Assembly (NCBI RefSeq): GCF_004346685.1
Contig: NZ_SMCO01000001.1
Span: 620,001-684,000, forward strand
DNA from: Sulfurirhabdus autotrophica
GTDB taxonomy: Bacteria; Pseudomonadota; Gammaproteobacteria; Burkholderiales; SMCO01
Length of the DNA: 64,000 bases
Direction: 5' to 3'
The notes beneath the pieces are model-generated. The model saw only the letters and a list, made by a program, of their open reading frames with translations. It did not search any database and had not been told where the DNA came from. Below are positions 27,423 to 37,126 of this stretch, piece by piece. How positions within the stretch are numbered: position 1 is the first letter of the stretch; each line of letters starts with the position of its first letter. The translations under genes were made by a program, and so were the position numbers.

Positions 27423-27836
27423 CTTCACGATTTAAATTGCAGCAGTGACAATCTCCAAAATAAAAAAATGTATTGATCTAAAAAAAAACGCCAATTGAAC
27501 ATTTTTTTCAATATATTTGCGACATATGTTTTGCACTTGTAAGTTATCAATCTTTGGCTATATTTAATCAATGTTATTTTGGGGGAGTGAGTTTCACCAG
27601 AATGCAGTTGCTCAGATTTTATTCTGAAAACAGGGTATTTTGGTTCAGCATTAAACGCTTTCGTTACTCATTCATGTGAAAAATTAGCGTCAGAACCATT
27701 TTATTTATTGGCAATTTTAGCTTCTCATTGGGTATGCGTTACAGGTTTTACAGTACTTTGTAACTTAGTAGATTTCAATCTGGCGATCGGTGCAAACATC
27801 GATCATCTGCATGATGTCAGCACCAGGAGTTTAGCC
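27423..27836. other. intergenic region before the secreted protein gene
   Basis: A 410-bp AT-rich interval. A 30-codon frame beginning near the GGGGGAGTGAG sequence (about 27582-27680) is too short and poorly placed to be called. No sigma-54 site with GG-N10-GC spacing was found here. Confidence 0.45.
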
Positions 27837-29315
27837 ATGAGATTCTCACGAGTATCCATTTCGTCCAAGTCACTCGCTATCGCAACCCTACTTGTCTGCG
27901 CTAGCATATCCGCAATTGCTGCGCCCATCACTTATGGCAGCCTGAGCAACTTCGATGTAATCAACGATACAGGGCAAGCCTGCAATGGTTTCGAGATTGA
28001 ACTTGAGGGCATTTCTCCCGGAGACATTGTCTATACTTTCGGTGACACAGGTGGGCCTAATCCTGTCCTGTATATCCGTTATGGCAAGCCGACAATTCAT
28101 CCCAATGCCACAGGGACCGGATCAATTGTCCGCTACGCGAGCCACTATGATGCTGCCTCAAAGCAATTCACCGATGCAACGCCTGCGGCGGTCTCACCCT
28201 ACCCGGTCACTATGGGCCACCAGTGTTGGGTATATGGCGATCCGACACACTACTCGGGGAGCGGATGTGAGCACTTCGGCGTCTCGCTGGTTAAAAATCC
28301 CACCAAGACCACCTACCGCTGGCTGATAGGCGACAACACAACTGGCACCCTGAAAGTGGCTGGTACCATCGGGAGTCCAAATATCCCTGCTCCGGTCAAT
28401 GTACCCGCTCCAATATGGAATATCAGCCAAAATCCGCCACCTTCCCCAGGCTCACCCCCTATACCAGTAGTAATCGCTGTGGTGCTGGCGCCCCCAGCGC
28501 CACCACTCCCACCTAGTGGCGTCGGGCAATGGGGAGATGCTATCTGGATGAAAATATACAAAACCGAACTTCCCGGGCCAGTTGAGCTGGATGATCTCGT
28601 ACTCGGTGGAAATGCCGCAAATCCGGTTCCTAACCCCGATGTCGATCCGCCCGAGATCGAGTGGCAGCTGCTGCAATCAGCACCCATTGGCAAAGTGGGT
28701 ATCTTTGAAAAGAGCGAAAACGGCGGTGAAGTCGGGGCTGGAAATGAAGCAGTCAGTCGGCGCTATGAATTTTACAAGTACACGGGGCAGTACGACCAGG
28801 ATCCAGATAATTTACACGAGGCATTCTGTGATAACCCAATAGAGTTAGCGCAGCAGACGCCCGCCCGTTGCGGCACCCCTGACGGTAATGGCGTTGCCGG
28901 CGTCGGCGATCTGATCGGCGCACAGAATGCGGCGCTGAACCTTGTACCACTTTGTGCTGCAGATGTCAGCGGATCTGTATCCATGAAACGTTCGGGCTAT
29001 CTTTTTGACTTCAAAACCAAACTGTTTTCTCAAAAAGTCACGCTAACCAATACAGGCAACACCACAGTTTTTGGGCCATTATCCCTCGTACTGGACAACC
29101 TTAATCTCAGCGCTCCTGATGGTCTATATGACGTACCGTCAGGCACCACTAGCTGCACTGCGCCACAAAATAGTCCATACATCAACCTCATTAGTACGAG
29201 CGACATGGGGCTTCCCCCTGGAAACAGTATTTCTGTCGTGCTGAGATTCAGTGATGCAACCAAAAAGGCAATCACATACAGCACACGGGTGTTATCCACT
29301 TCCGGATCAAGATAG
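27837..29315 (+). CDS. large secreted protein, unknown
   Basis: A 492-residue protein with a signal peptide (RFSRVSISSKSLAIATLLVCASISAIAAP). The mature part begins ITYGSLSNFDVINDTGQACNGFEIELEG and has a beta-rich first half. A proline-rich linker follows (about residues 200-245, with SPGSPPIP and APPAPPLPP), then a second domain and an immunoglobulin-like C-terminal region (VTLTNTGNTTVFGPLSLVLDNL). There is no PEP-CTERM tail of its own. AGGAG precedes the ATG at 27837, so the longer frame is not used. The PEP-CTERM gene follows 9 nt later, so they are co-expressed and may act together outside the cell. Confidence 0.75.
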   Translation: MRFSRVSISSKSLAIATLLVCASISAIAAPITYGSLSNFDVINDTGQACNGFEIELEGISPGDIVYTFGDTGGPNPVLYIRYGKPTIHPNATGTGSIVRYASHYDAASKQFTDATPAAVSPYPVTMGHQCWVYGDPTHYSGSGCEHFGVSLVKNPTKTTYRWLIGDNTTGTLKVAGTIGSPNIPAPVNVPAPIWNISQNPPPSPGSPPIPVVIAVVLAPPAPPLPPSGVGQWGDAIWMKIYKTELPGPVELDDLVLGGNAANPVPNPDVDPPEIEWQLLQSAPIGKVGIFEKSENGGEVGAGNEAVSRRYEFYKYTGQYDQDPDNLHEAFCDNPIELAQQTPARCGTPDGNGVAGVGDLIGAQNAALNLVPLCAADVSGSVSMKRSGYLFDFKTKLFSQKVTLTNTGNTTVFGPLSLVLDNLNLSAPDGLYDVPSGTTSCTAPQNSPYINLISTSDMGLPPGNSISVVLRFSDATKKAITYSTRVLSTSGSR

Positions 29316-29324
29316 GAGTACGAT

Positions 29325-30008
29325 ATGACTACCAAATGTCTCACCTCTACATGGGCGTTTTTGATCCTTATGGCAGTATCTAGCCTTGCTGAAGCTAACC
29401 TCATTTATACGGTTACATTGAACACAACCGCCATAGCCGGTGGAAACTATGCCTTGGCATTTCAGCTGACTGATGGATCCGGGACGGGGGATGGCAACAA
29501 TACTGCAACGCTTGGCAATTTTAATTTTGGTGGCGGAAGTGCAGCCGGATGTCCTGCAAACTGTACACTCTTCGGGGATGCTAGCGGTGACGCCACTTCT
29601 TCTGTGATCCTCAATGACAGTACTTTTTTCAATGTATTCACAGAGCGTTTTACCCCTGGCAATAGCCTCTCGTTCATTCTGAATCTGACAACTGTAGCTG
29701 AAACGCCAACACCCGATGCGTTCGCTTTTGGCATTCTGGATAGCGCGGGCAACCCGATTCTGACACTGGATCCACTCGCTTCCAGTTTTTTATCCATTGA
29801 CATCGATTCAACCCAGCCTACCCCATTGTTGTGGGCAACTGACCCCGCCAGCCCTGTGGCGATCAATGCGCCCACACTAAGTACACCTCCCCCAGTAGTA
29901 GGCGTATCCGAGCCGGGCAGTCTGCTATTAATAGCCGCAGGTATGGCTGGTTTGATTTGGTCTGCTCGCAAAAACACACCTTGGCTTGAGACAAATGAGC
30001 CACTCTGA
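29325..30008 (+). CDS. PEP-CTERM protein (NF038129-like)
   Basis: A 227-residue protein with a signal peptide (TSTWAFLILMAVSSLAEAN). The body has the pattern NLIYTVTLNTTAIAGGNYALAF...FGGGSAAGCPANC, which I associate with the NF038129 group of PEP-CTERM proteins. It closes with SEPGSLLLIAAGMAGLIW and a basic end, a sorting tail. A 12-residue extension (TPWLETNEPL) follows the basic cluster. GGAG precedes the ATG. It sits directly behind the larger secreted protein gene. Confidence 0.82.
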   Translation: MTTKCLTSTWAFLILMAVSSLAEANLIYTVTLNTTAIAGGNYALAFQLTDGSGTGDGNNTATLGNFNFGGGSAAGCPANCTLFGDASGDATSSVILNDSTFFNVFTERFTPGNSLSFILNLTTVAETPTPDAFAFGILDSAGNPILTLDPLASSFLSIDIDSTQPTPLLWATDPASPVAINAPTLSTPPPVVGVSEPGSLLLIAAGMAGLIWSARKNTPWLETNEPL

Positions 30009-30287
30009 CCTTATAGCAAACATTGCAAAACAGCCACCAAAGATTGACGTAATTTTGGGGAGGCAATACAGATAAAAGTTTTCATTAGCCTCAGTTTTAA
30101 CCAAACGTGCGGCCACAAGCACAGCAGTTATTTTAAATGGCAGTCTGTGTCGCGCCAAACATTGACCTTGGATAGCCAATAGACCAAGGCTAATTTAAAT
30201 AAGTTGATCTGACGTTCAGCTTAAGTAATGCCTATCACAATGATTTGAATGAAAGTGTTGCTTTATTCACCACCCTAACTGCTAGTT

Positions 30288-30704
30288 TTATATAAGATGC
30301 AGCAATGTCATGACAAGCGCCATCTGACAAAAAAAGCCAATAGCAAATGCCACCGTTCGCAGTAAAGGAATTGCAAAGGTGTAAAAGATGACGTGCGCAA
30401 CCCTGACAACAAAATACACCATGCATGCATTGGCAGTAATTGCTGTACTCGTCCCCACTAGTTGAAGTGTCAGCACCAGCGGCGAAAACACAACAAGGTT
30501 TTCAACCGCATTGGCGTGCGCTCGCATCAGGCGCACCGCCCATTGAGCCTTTGGGTGGGTATCTGGTTGCGGATTCCATACGGCCGCCCACGCACCATGT
30601 TCATGCTCCTTCATTCGGTTCAAAATATAGGGAATCCATAAAAGGGCAGTTAGCGTTGCAGTCATTACTAGCCAAAATAGCTCCGTTGTCATTGTCGTAT
30701 GCAT
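30288..30704 (-). CDS. MAPEG family membrane protein
   Basis: A 138-residue four-helix membrane protein. It carries the MAPEG pattern RLMRAHANAVENLVVFSPLV (about residues 58-77) and VVRVAHVIFYTF. Members include glutathione S-transferase-like and leukotriene-type enzymes; bacterial copies are usually of unknown substrate. AAGGA precedes the ATG at 30704. It is divergent from the AraC regulator, which may control it. Confidence 0.85.
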   Translation of the reverse strand: MHTTMTTELFWLVMTATLTALLWIPYILNRMKEHEHGAWAAVWNPQPDTHPKAQWAVRLMRAHANAVENLVVFSPLVLTLQLVGTSTAITANACMVYFVVRVAHVIFYTFAIPLLRTVAFAIGFFCQMALVMTLLHLI

Positions 30705-30766
30705 TTTCTTTCCTTATTCCAAATTTAAAAGAAGTGAAGTGGTAATATCGTGCTATTGAAGAATAG

Positions 30767-31801
30767 ATGTCACTGACGGTGTTAACAATGAGCAAAACCA
30801 CTGAAAGCTTTGCTGAAACTACTGATATTTCATCATGGAACGATGTTTTAAGTGACACCCTGAGATCGATGAGGATAAGCGGAAGCTTGTTGCTTAGGGA
30901 TCAATATGCACCCCCTTGGGCAGTTGCGATTCCTGACGCCAACAAATTAGGCGAATTGTTGAACATAAAAAAAGATGTACGCGTAGTGGCTTTTCATTTG
31001 GTTGAGCGCGGGCACTGCGAGATCACGCTTCAATGTGGGAATAAGGTAATCGTTGAAGCAGGCGAGATGGTGATTTGTTTTGGCGGTTCATCTCACCTTA
31101 TTTCGCAAGGTTCCATTCAACAATCTGTGCCCGTCGAGGAGCTCATGGCCGGTGGTGACAATGTATTCAGACCAGACAAGAATAATCTTGCACGAAGTAC
31201 ATCAATTATGTGCGGCATTTTCATGTTGCATGATACTCATCTAAACCCACTTTTTGCAGGGCTGCCACCGTTGTTGCACGCGTCAGTATCTCGCGTTAGT
31301 AGAATTCACAACTTATCTGGCGTTGCCCATCTGATGTCTCAAGAAATTGAACGTCAATCATTCGGAGGGGGGTTTGTAGTCGAACGACTACTTGAGGTGC
31401 TATGCGCCGAGGTTGTTCGTTCGCATTTTGAAACAATTTCACCCAAGGATGCATCTTGGTTCAACGGAATAAAAGACCCAATCGTAGGTCGCGCTATAAA
31501 AATGATTCATATGCAACCTGGCGAAAAATGGACTGTAGAGCGGCTAGCCCGAGGGGTTGCAATATCTCCTTCGCGTTTTACAGCTCGTTTTACTGCTGCA
31601 ATCGGTGATAGCCCTATGGCGTACGTTACGAAATGGCGAATGAATGTGGCAAGTCGGCTTTTAAATGGCACTCAGCAAGGGATCGGACAGGTAGCCACCC
31701 ATGTTGGCTACGAAAACTTGGCAGCTTTCAATCGTGCTTTTAAAAAACATACTGGCATGCCACCGGCAGCTTGGCGACACGCAAAATCCCTCGCACATTA
31801 A
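30767..31801 (+). CDS. AraC family transcriptional regulator with cupin domain
   Basis: A 344-residue protein. The N-terminal AraC-type cupin region (about 20-210) includes WAVAIPD and VRVVAFHLVERGHCEI. A C-terminal pair of helix-turn-helix motifs (about 245-340) includes VERLARGVAISPSRFTARF and IGQVATHVGYENLAAFNRAFKK. It is divergent from the MAPEG gene, a common target arrangement for this subfamily. The ATG at 30788 is an equally plausible start; neither has a strong ribosome site. The inducer is unknown. Confidence 0.88.
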   Translation: MSLTVLTMSKTTESFAETTDISSWNDVLSDTLRSMRISGSLLLRDQYAPPWAVAIPDANKLGELLNIKKDVRVVAFHLVERGHCEITLQCGNKVIVEAGEMVICFGGSSHLISQGSIQQSVPVEELMAGGDNVFRPDKNNLARSTSIMCGIFMLHDTHLNPLFAGLPPLLHASVSRVSRIHNLSGVAHLMSQEIERQSFGGGFVVERLLEVLCAEVVRSHFETISPKDASWFNGIKDPIVGRAIKMIHMQPGEKWTVERLARGVAISPSRFTARFTAAIGDSPMAYVTKWRMNVASRLLNGTQQGIGQVATHVGYENLAAFNRAFKKHTGMPPAAWRHAKSLAH

Positions 31802-32175
31802 TGACTTATAGTCAAAATTGGCAGCAGAGTGTCAGTAGGGGTCATTGACCGAGCAAAAAGGATCGAGGGCTGAATGTCTGCTGCTGGCAGTAGCTGCCGT
31901 TCAGCGAATCCTGGTCATGGGACAGCACTTCGGCCAAAGGCGACAACGGCCTTTCGATCGACCGCGTCTGCTGTACTCGCAAAACCGGTCATTGGCTCGA
32001 TCCTCATCCTGAACGTCCGCTTTACTCAGTTCAGACGGCGGAACCCGACCCCAAGGAGACAGTCGATTTTCTACGAAGGCATTGAATACTGAATCCCACC
32101 GGAACGCGCCCAACTCGAAAACCGAAAAACACAGAACACCTTGCGGGCGTGGGCCGTATGAGGTGCGGGGTTGGG
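31802..32175. other. GC-richer gene-free block
   Basis: A 370-bp interval visibly richer in G+C than its surroundings, with no gene I can support. GCCCAAC (near 32107) and GTTGGGT (near 32170) bracket a 60-70 bp segment containing the inverted pair CACCT/AGGTG. This superficially recalls an integron attC site but is too asymmetric to call. It may be a relic of a mobile or transferred sequence. Confidence 0.4.
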
Positions 32176-33027
32176 TTAACTGTTGACGAGACTTGAAGGA
32201 TAGTCTTGCACCGTTAATTTATTACATCTTCGCCGACGCACCGCGCTAATTGGAAATACCCCCAGCCCCAGTACAGTCAAAGCGAGGCTATTGGGTTCTG
32301 GGCAGCAATTTTCTTTAAACAACTGACCTGCGGTTACGCTTGCGCCGGTTATATTGAAAGCAACTGAGCCTACGAAGTTTCCAACAGCCGTTATATCAGC
32401 CGAAGACCAGCCCGCGCTATTAAGAAAGTTAACCTCGGAGCTTGGCAGTCCAGTTGCCAATATGTCAGAGAGCATGGCGTTTAGCTGTGGTTGTGTCAGA
32501 GTTAACGAGAAACCAAGGCTATCAAAGGCTTGACTCATCTGGTTGTGTGCCGCTCCCATCGCCGCCCGTGCAGAAACGTAATCAGATTCAGAGCCTCCGG
32601 ATGCCATTGCCGCAGTCATAATATTCAGCTTATCAATATATAGATTTGTTGAATCTATCAATGCAGTCTCACCCGGGGTCGCACCAACTATAGACAAGTG
32701 TTGGTAATTTGCAGTGTTCATTGAGGCCAGCAAGGGCAGCTCGCCTGGCTCTGGTGATGATGCAAACGACGGTTGAGGGAGTGGAGGAGGACTGCCGAAT
32801 AGAGTTTTGTATGTATCTGTAAGTAAGCAGCCAACTTGGCCGACCCCAGCTACTACTCCAATCACTTGGCCAACTCCTGTGGGAGTCGCCGCAGCACCTA
32901 TGCCAACTAACGTAGAGCCAACACCACCCCACGAAATCCAACTAGCAGAAGTTGGAGATGATATCCCTAGGTTAAGCACTGCTATTAGAGCAATTAATAC
33001 ATAACTTTTGTTACGCGATGTTTTCAT
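32176..33027 (-). CDS. PEP-CTERM-like exported protein
   Basis: A 283-residue protein with a signal peptide (SYVLIALIAVLNLGISSPTSAS). A glycine-rich hydrophobic segment (TLVGIGAAATPTGVGQVIGVV) and a helical middle follow. The C-terminal CPEPNSLALTVLGLGVFPIS followed by RRRR is a PEP-CTERM-type tail, here with 15 further residues. AGGAGTAAGG lies upstream of the ATG. I do not recognise the main domain. Upstream is the palindrome-rich gap 33028-33388. Confidence 0.72.
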   Translation of the reverse strand: MKTSRNKSYVLIALIAVLNLGISSPTSASWISWGGVGSTLVGIGAAATPTGVGQVIGVVAGVGQVGCLLTDTYKTLFGSPPPLPQPSFASSPEPGELPLLASMNTANYQHLSIVGATPGETALIDSTNLYIDKLNIMTAAMASGGSESDYVSARAAMGAAHNQMSQAFDSLGFSLTLTQPQLNAMLSDILATGLPSSEVNFLNSAGWSSADITAVGNFVGSVAFNITGASVTAGQLFKENCCPEPNSLALTVLGLGVFPISAVRRRRCNKLTVQDYPSSLVNS

Positions 33028-33196
33028 AATGCCTTACTCCTAAAGGGTCAAACGGGAAGGAATCTGAAACGAAGGAATTAAATAACAAAACTAACTATAG
33101 ACCACATAACAAAAGTGGCAATACTTGATTTGGACTCCCGCTTGGGAGGTCGATTTTTAAGAACTTTTGAGCGACTGCTATTGTTAAGAGCTGTAA

Positions 33197-33259
33197 GACG
33201 CCTGCCCTCAGGCGTAGACCTGTCAGACTGCGCAGCACTTGGCGGGCAGGCGTCTGACA
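33197..33259. repeat. nested inverted repeats in a gene-free gap
   Basis: Within the gene-free interval 33028-33388, perfect arms GACGCCTGCCC (33197-33207) and GGGCAGGCGTC (33244-33254) overlap a second perfect pair, TGTCAGAC (33231-33238) and GTCTGACA (33252-33259). The two stems are mutually exclusive at the right arm. The segment is GC-rich and may encode a structured RNA or a repeat element. Nothing else is seen in the gap. Confidence 0.5.
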
Positions 33260-33388
33260 ACCCTCAGGTACTGCCCGATTACCAATTTCTACCAGCGTCA
33301 CGTATGTAGCAGTAAGCAGCCAACCGCCTTGCATATGTCATGAGGCGGCTATGGGTCGATATCAGCTATTAAGGCTACAGATCACCCC

Positions 33389-36300
33389 CTAATCCACAAA
33401 TGCCCCAAACGTTTTAACACTGCTCTTTCCGCCGCCATGCACCCCCACCCTCACCTGCACGCCTATTCGCTCAACCATTGCGGGGACGTGAGATATCACC
33501 CCTACTTTACGGCCTAAGGATTGCAGCGCATCCAGGCTGGCAATGGCAATATCCAGGGTTGCTGGATCCAGACTACCAAAACCTTCATCAATAAACAGGG
33601 ATTCAACTTGGGTACGATTTGAGGAAAGCGATGCCAACCCCAATGCTAATGCCAAAGAAATCAGGAAGCTTTCACCCCCTGACAGGCTATGAACACTGCG
33701 AACTTCATCACCCATTTCCCGGTCAATGACTTGCAGCTCAAGGTCGCTGCCAGGGACACGTTGCAGAAGGTAACGACGGGCCAATTCTTCCAGATGCCGA
33801 TTGGCGTAGCCTAATAATGCATCAAGCGTAAGACTCTGGGCAAAAGTACGGAATTTACTGCCATCCTGAGAGCCGATTAATTCTTTAAGACCACCCCATA
33901 TCTGCCATTTGTCCTGCTGCTTTTGCAGTTCTCCCCGTAGCGCGACGCCCTGGTTTTGTTTTTCATCATCTTGTTTCAGGCTGGCTCTGATTTCCGCAAT
34001 GCTATCCTGTAATGACTGATACAAAGCTTCTGTTTCAACCAACTGTGCATTGGCATTTTCAAGGTTTGTAGTAGGTACATCAGCTTCCTCGTGGGCGACT
34101 CTTTGCTCTTGCAGCGCAGCCAGACGGGCTTTTGTTTCCAACAATTGTGTATGGATTTTGTTTAGTTCTACCTGTTCGACTCGCAACCATTCTTCGTCAT
34201 GCGCAAGCCTTTCCTTCAATCTTTCCAGGCTTATCTCATGTTTGGCAAGAACCGCATTGACACTACTTTCTGCATAGGCATTTTTATCCTTCATTTTAGC
34301 CTTGCCTTCCTGCCAGTGCTGGACAGATTTGCGGCTTGAGGCCAGTTGTTCACTGGCTTTTGAAAGTTTACTTTGTGCAGCCTGAAAGGCAATATTGGCT
34401 GATGTAACTGCCGCTTTCAGTTCATTTTCCACTTGATCTGCTGCTCTGCCGCTTAACAGTTTTTTTCGTTGTGCCTCTATACCAGTCAACTTAGCTAGTA
34501 CATCATTTAATGCAGTTTGTGCTTTTATACTACTTTCGTCCCTATGGGTAACTTCTATACGGGCAGCGGCCAGCTTTTCTTTGTTTATTGCCAATCCCTT
34601 TGCTGCCTCATCCCGTCGATTTATTTGCTCATGCCATTGCCCGATAATTTGTGCGCATGTTTTCCGTAGAGACTGCACATCTGTTTCAAGTTGCTGTTGC
34701 CAGCGATCTATCCCAGTTAAAACCGGCGAAAGTCTCTCGATAATTTGCTTACGCAGAAATTCTGCTTTCGCCAACTCGCTGGTTTGCTGCTCTTGGTCAT
34801 GATTTAACTTTTGCAGCTGAAGCGTGAGTTTGGCAATACTTTCGGTTGCGCTACTCAATGCCAGGCTGAATTGATGTAATGCTTGCCGTTTTTCCTGCAA
34901 CATTTTTTGAAATTGATACCCCTGACTTTCACTCTCAGCAATTTCTTTTAGTGCTATATCAACCTTTTCGGCACTGTCAGCCAATTGGCCACCTGTCTCA
35001 GCAGCAAGCACATCGGCACTTATGTTTTCCTCGCTGCACGCTTCATTCCACTGAATATCAAGGTTCGCCAAATCATCTAGGAGTGTAGATTTTTTAGTTT
35101 CAAATTCCCCAACCAGTTTATTGGCGGTAAGATATTCCGCTTCCATCCGACCATTTTCGCCTGTCAGGTTGGATACCACTTCTCGCAATGCTTGTATTCT
35201 GCCCATCATCTGATCCTGCATAAGATCAAGCTCTGGATGACTACTCACCCAAGGGTGCTCATGGGAGCCACAAACCGGGCAGGACTCACCTTCAATCAAT
35301 TCACTGCGCAGCGATGTCACATCTGCCTTGCGCGCCGTTATAACCAGGCGCTGCGAACGCTCGGCTTCCTCCAGCGCTGACTGGCTTGCGATTAACTGCT
35401 CTTTTGCTTTTTGAATGGCAGTCCGTAGTCGCTCAGATTCATGCTTATTCCGCTCTTTTTCGCTAATTATTAAAGTAAGCTGTTTGTTACTTTCAACAGC
35501 TCGCTTATGCAGTTCCAACAACACACGCAAATTGTTTCTGCGATTATTCAACCGTTCTCGGTCCTGCTGCAATTGCGCCAAAGGCGATGCACTTACTTGC
35601 GCTTCCAAAGCTTCAATTTCTTTCTCAATATCAGTGACAGATACTTTCAATTTAGCTTGACGATCTACCTCTGTGGCGAGTTGCTGTTGAATTTTTGGCA
35701 GCGACTCTTCAGACGATGCAAGATCAAGAATAGTGGCCTGTCTGGATTGATCGACTTCAACCAGACTGGTGAACTCTTGATCCCATCTCTGCCACTGACT
35801 GGAAAGCTCTGAATAGCATGCATTATCCAGAAGCCATTTCTCTGATTCTGTCAGCGCCTTTTCAACGTATTGGCATTGCTCAAAAATTTCAGTTTGCTTT
35901 TTTGTTGCTTCATTTGCTTTTTCAATAGCCTCTAAAGCTGCCTGCTGGCAATCATCTTTCTCACTGATGACACTATTAAGTTGTGAATCAAGCTCCCTTG
36001 CCTTACGAAGTAAAGGCTCGTTTAACTCCCGTTCACTTTCGTGTTTCAGCAAAGTTGCTTTGTCCGCTTCAACTGCAATCTGTAATTCTTGCACGCTGTT
36101 TACTGATTGCTTTTCTTCAGCTAGTGCAGCTTCCAGGTTTATTTTTGCATTACTTAGTTCCTGAACACTTTGGTCCATACGCTCTACAAGTGCACGTGCT
36201 GGCTGTACAGCCTGAACCGACTCAAATTCTGTACGCCGAACAATAGCATTAACAGCAACCTGATCAGCTAATTCAACCTTGGTTATTGCTTCACCTTCCG

Positions 36301-37126
36301 CTGCTTTAAGTTGGTCTAGCCTTGCATACCAATCAATCACACGCTTTATAATTTGCCGGGATTGATCAAGTTGCAATTGTGTCGTCAGCGCATCTTTATA
36401 TTGCACTTCCAATGCTGTCCGCTCTTCTGGCAACATAGGCAACAAATCTCCCAGACGTTGCTCAAGACGCTTCATTTCAGCTTCTTCAATTGCCGCTCGG
36501 GCATGAGCAGCTTTTGATAGCGCGCCATATATCTCCGTGCCGGTCATTCTCTCCAGCAATTCGGAACGCTGTTTAGCATCGGCTTTTAAAAATGAAGCAA
36601 AATCCCCTTGTGCCAGCAATACAGAGCGCCGGAATTGCTCAAACGAAAGGCCGAGCCGGTCCCGAATAGCCTCCTGAACATCGCTTTTTGTGCGACCTAT
36701 CAATTGATTATTGGCAAGCGAAGTTAATGTCATGGTTTGCGCCTGCAGGCGACCACTCGCCATATTTCGTGCTCGCCGAACTTCCCAGCGTGCCAGATAA
36801 CGCTGATTATCACTTCCGATAAATTCAACTTCTGCAAAACCTTCCGCTGCACCTCTACGCAGAATAGAGCGCACATCATTACTTCTGGTCCGAAACGCTA
36901 CATCTTCATCTGCCCTGCCTACCGGCACACCTTGTCCACCGGGTAAACGCGGCATTTCATCAAATAGCGCCAGACACAATGCATCCAGAATAGTGCTTTT
37001 TCCTGCACCAGTCGGTCCTGTAATGGCAAACAATCCGGCACCTGCAAGCGGAGCCTGTTCAAATTCAACTGCAAAACCGCCTTCCAGACTGGCCAGATTT
37101 TTCCCGCGTATTGCTACTATTTTCAT
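33389..37126 (-). CDS. sbcC: exonuclease SbcC
   Basis: A 1245-residue Rad50-like SMC-family ATPase subunit of the SbcCD nuclease, which cleaves hairpins and protein-blocked DNA ends. Walker A is in GPTGAGKSTILDALCLALF (about residue 40). Long coiled coils flank a zinc hook CPVCGSHEHP (about residue 615). The signature LSGGESFLISLALALG and Walker B LFIDEGFGSLD are near the C-terminus. Length is on the long side but normal for proteobacterial SbcC. Its start overlaps the end of sbcD by 4 nt, so the two are translationally coupled. Confidence 0.96.
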   Translation of the reverse strand: MKIVAIRGKNLASLEGGFAVEFEQAPLAGAGLFAITGPTGAGKSTILDALCLALFDEMPRLPGGQGVPVGRADEDVAFRTRSNDVRSILRRGAAEGFAEVEFIGSDNQRYLARWEVRRARNMASGRLQAQTMTLTSLANNQLIGRTKSDVQEAIRDRLGLSFEQFRRSVLLAQGDFASFLKADAKQRSELLERMTGTEIYGALSKAAHARAAIEEAEMKRLEQRLGDLLPMLPEERTALEVQYKDALTTQLQLDQSRQIIKRVIDWYARLDQLKAAEGEAITKVELADQVAVNAIVRRTEFESVQAVQPARALVERMDQSVQELSNAKINLEAALAEEKQSVNSVQELQIAVEADKATLLKHESERELNEPLLRKARELDSQLNSVISEKDDCQQAALEAIEKANEATKKQTEIFEQCQYVEKALTESEKWLLDNACYSELSSQWQRWDQEFTSLVEVDQSRQATILDLASSEESLPKIQQQLATEVDRQAKLKVSVTDIEKEIEALEAQVSASPLAQLQQDRERLNNRRNNLRVLLELHKRAVESNKQLTLIISEKERNKHESERLRTAIQKAKEQLIASQSALEEAERSQRLVITARKADVTSLRSELIEGESCPVCGSHEHPWVSSHPELDLMQDQMMGRIQALREVVSNLTGENGRMEAEYLTANKLVGEFETKKSTLLDDLANLDIQWNEACSEENISADVLAAETGGQLADSAEKVDIALKEIAESESQGYQFQKMLQEKRQALHQFSLALSSATESIAKLTLQLQKLNHDQEQQTSELAKAEFLRKQIIERLSPVLTGIDRWQQQLETDVQSLRKTCAQIIGQWHEQINRRDEAAKGLAINKEKLAAARIEVTHRDESSIKAQTALNDVLAKLTGIEAQRKKLLSGRAADQVENELKAAVTSANIAFQAAQSKLSKASEQLASSRKSVQHWQEGKAKMKDKNAYAESSVNAVLAKHEISLERLKERLAHDEEWLRVEQVELNKIHTQLLETKARLAALQEQRVAHEEADVPTTNLENANAQLVETEALYQSLQDSIAEIRASLKQDDEKQNQGVALRGELQKQQDKWQIWGGLKELIGSQDGSKFRTFAQSLTLDALLGYANRHLEELARRYLLQRVPGSDLELQVIDREMGDEVRSVHSLSGGESFLISLALALGLASLSSNRTQVESLFIDEGFGSLDPATLDIAIASLDALQSLGRKVGVISHVPAMVERIGVQVRVGVHGGGKSSVKTFGAFVD

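Noticed and set aside
27582-27680. 30-codon frame after a GGGGGAG sequence
   Set aside because: The purine run is too close to the GTG and too far from the next ATG; no support for translation.
32107-32177. attC-like integron site (GCCCAAC ... GTTGGGT with CACCT/AGGTG inside)
   Set aside because: The outer boxes fit RYYYAAC/GTTRRRY, but the inner arms are placed very unevenly and no integrase or cassette array is present.
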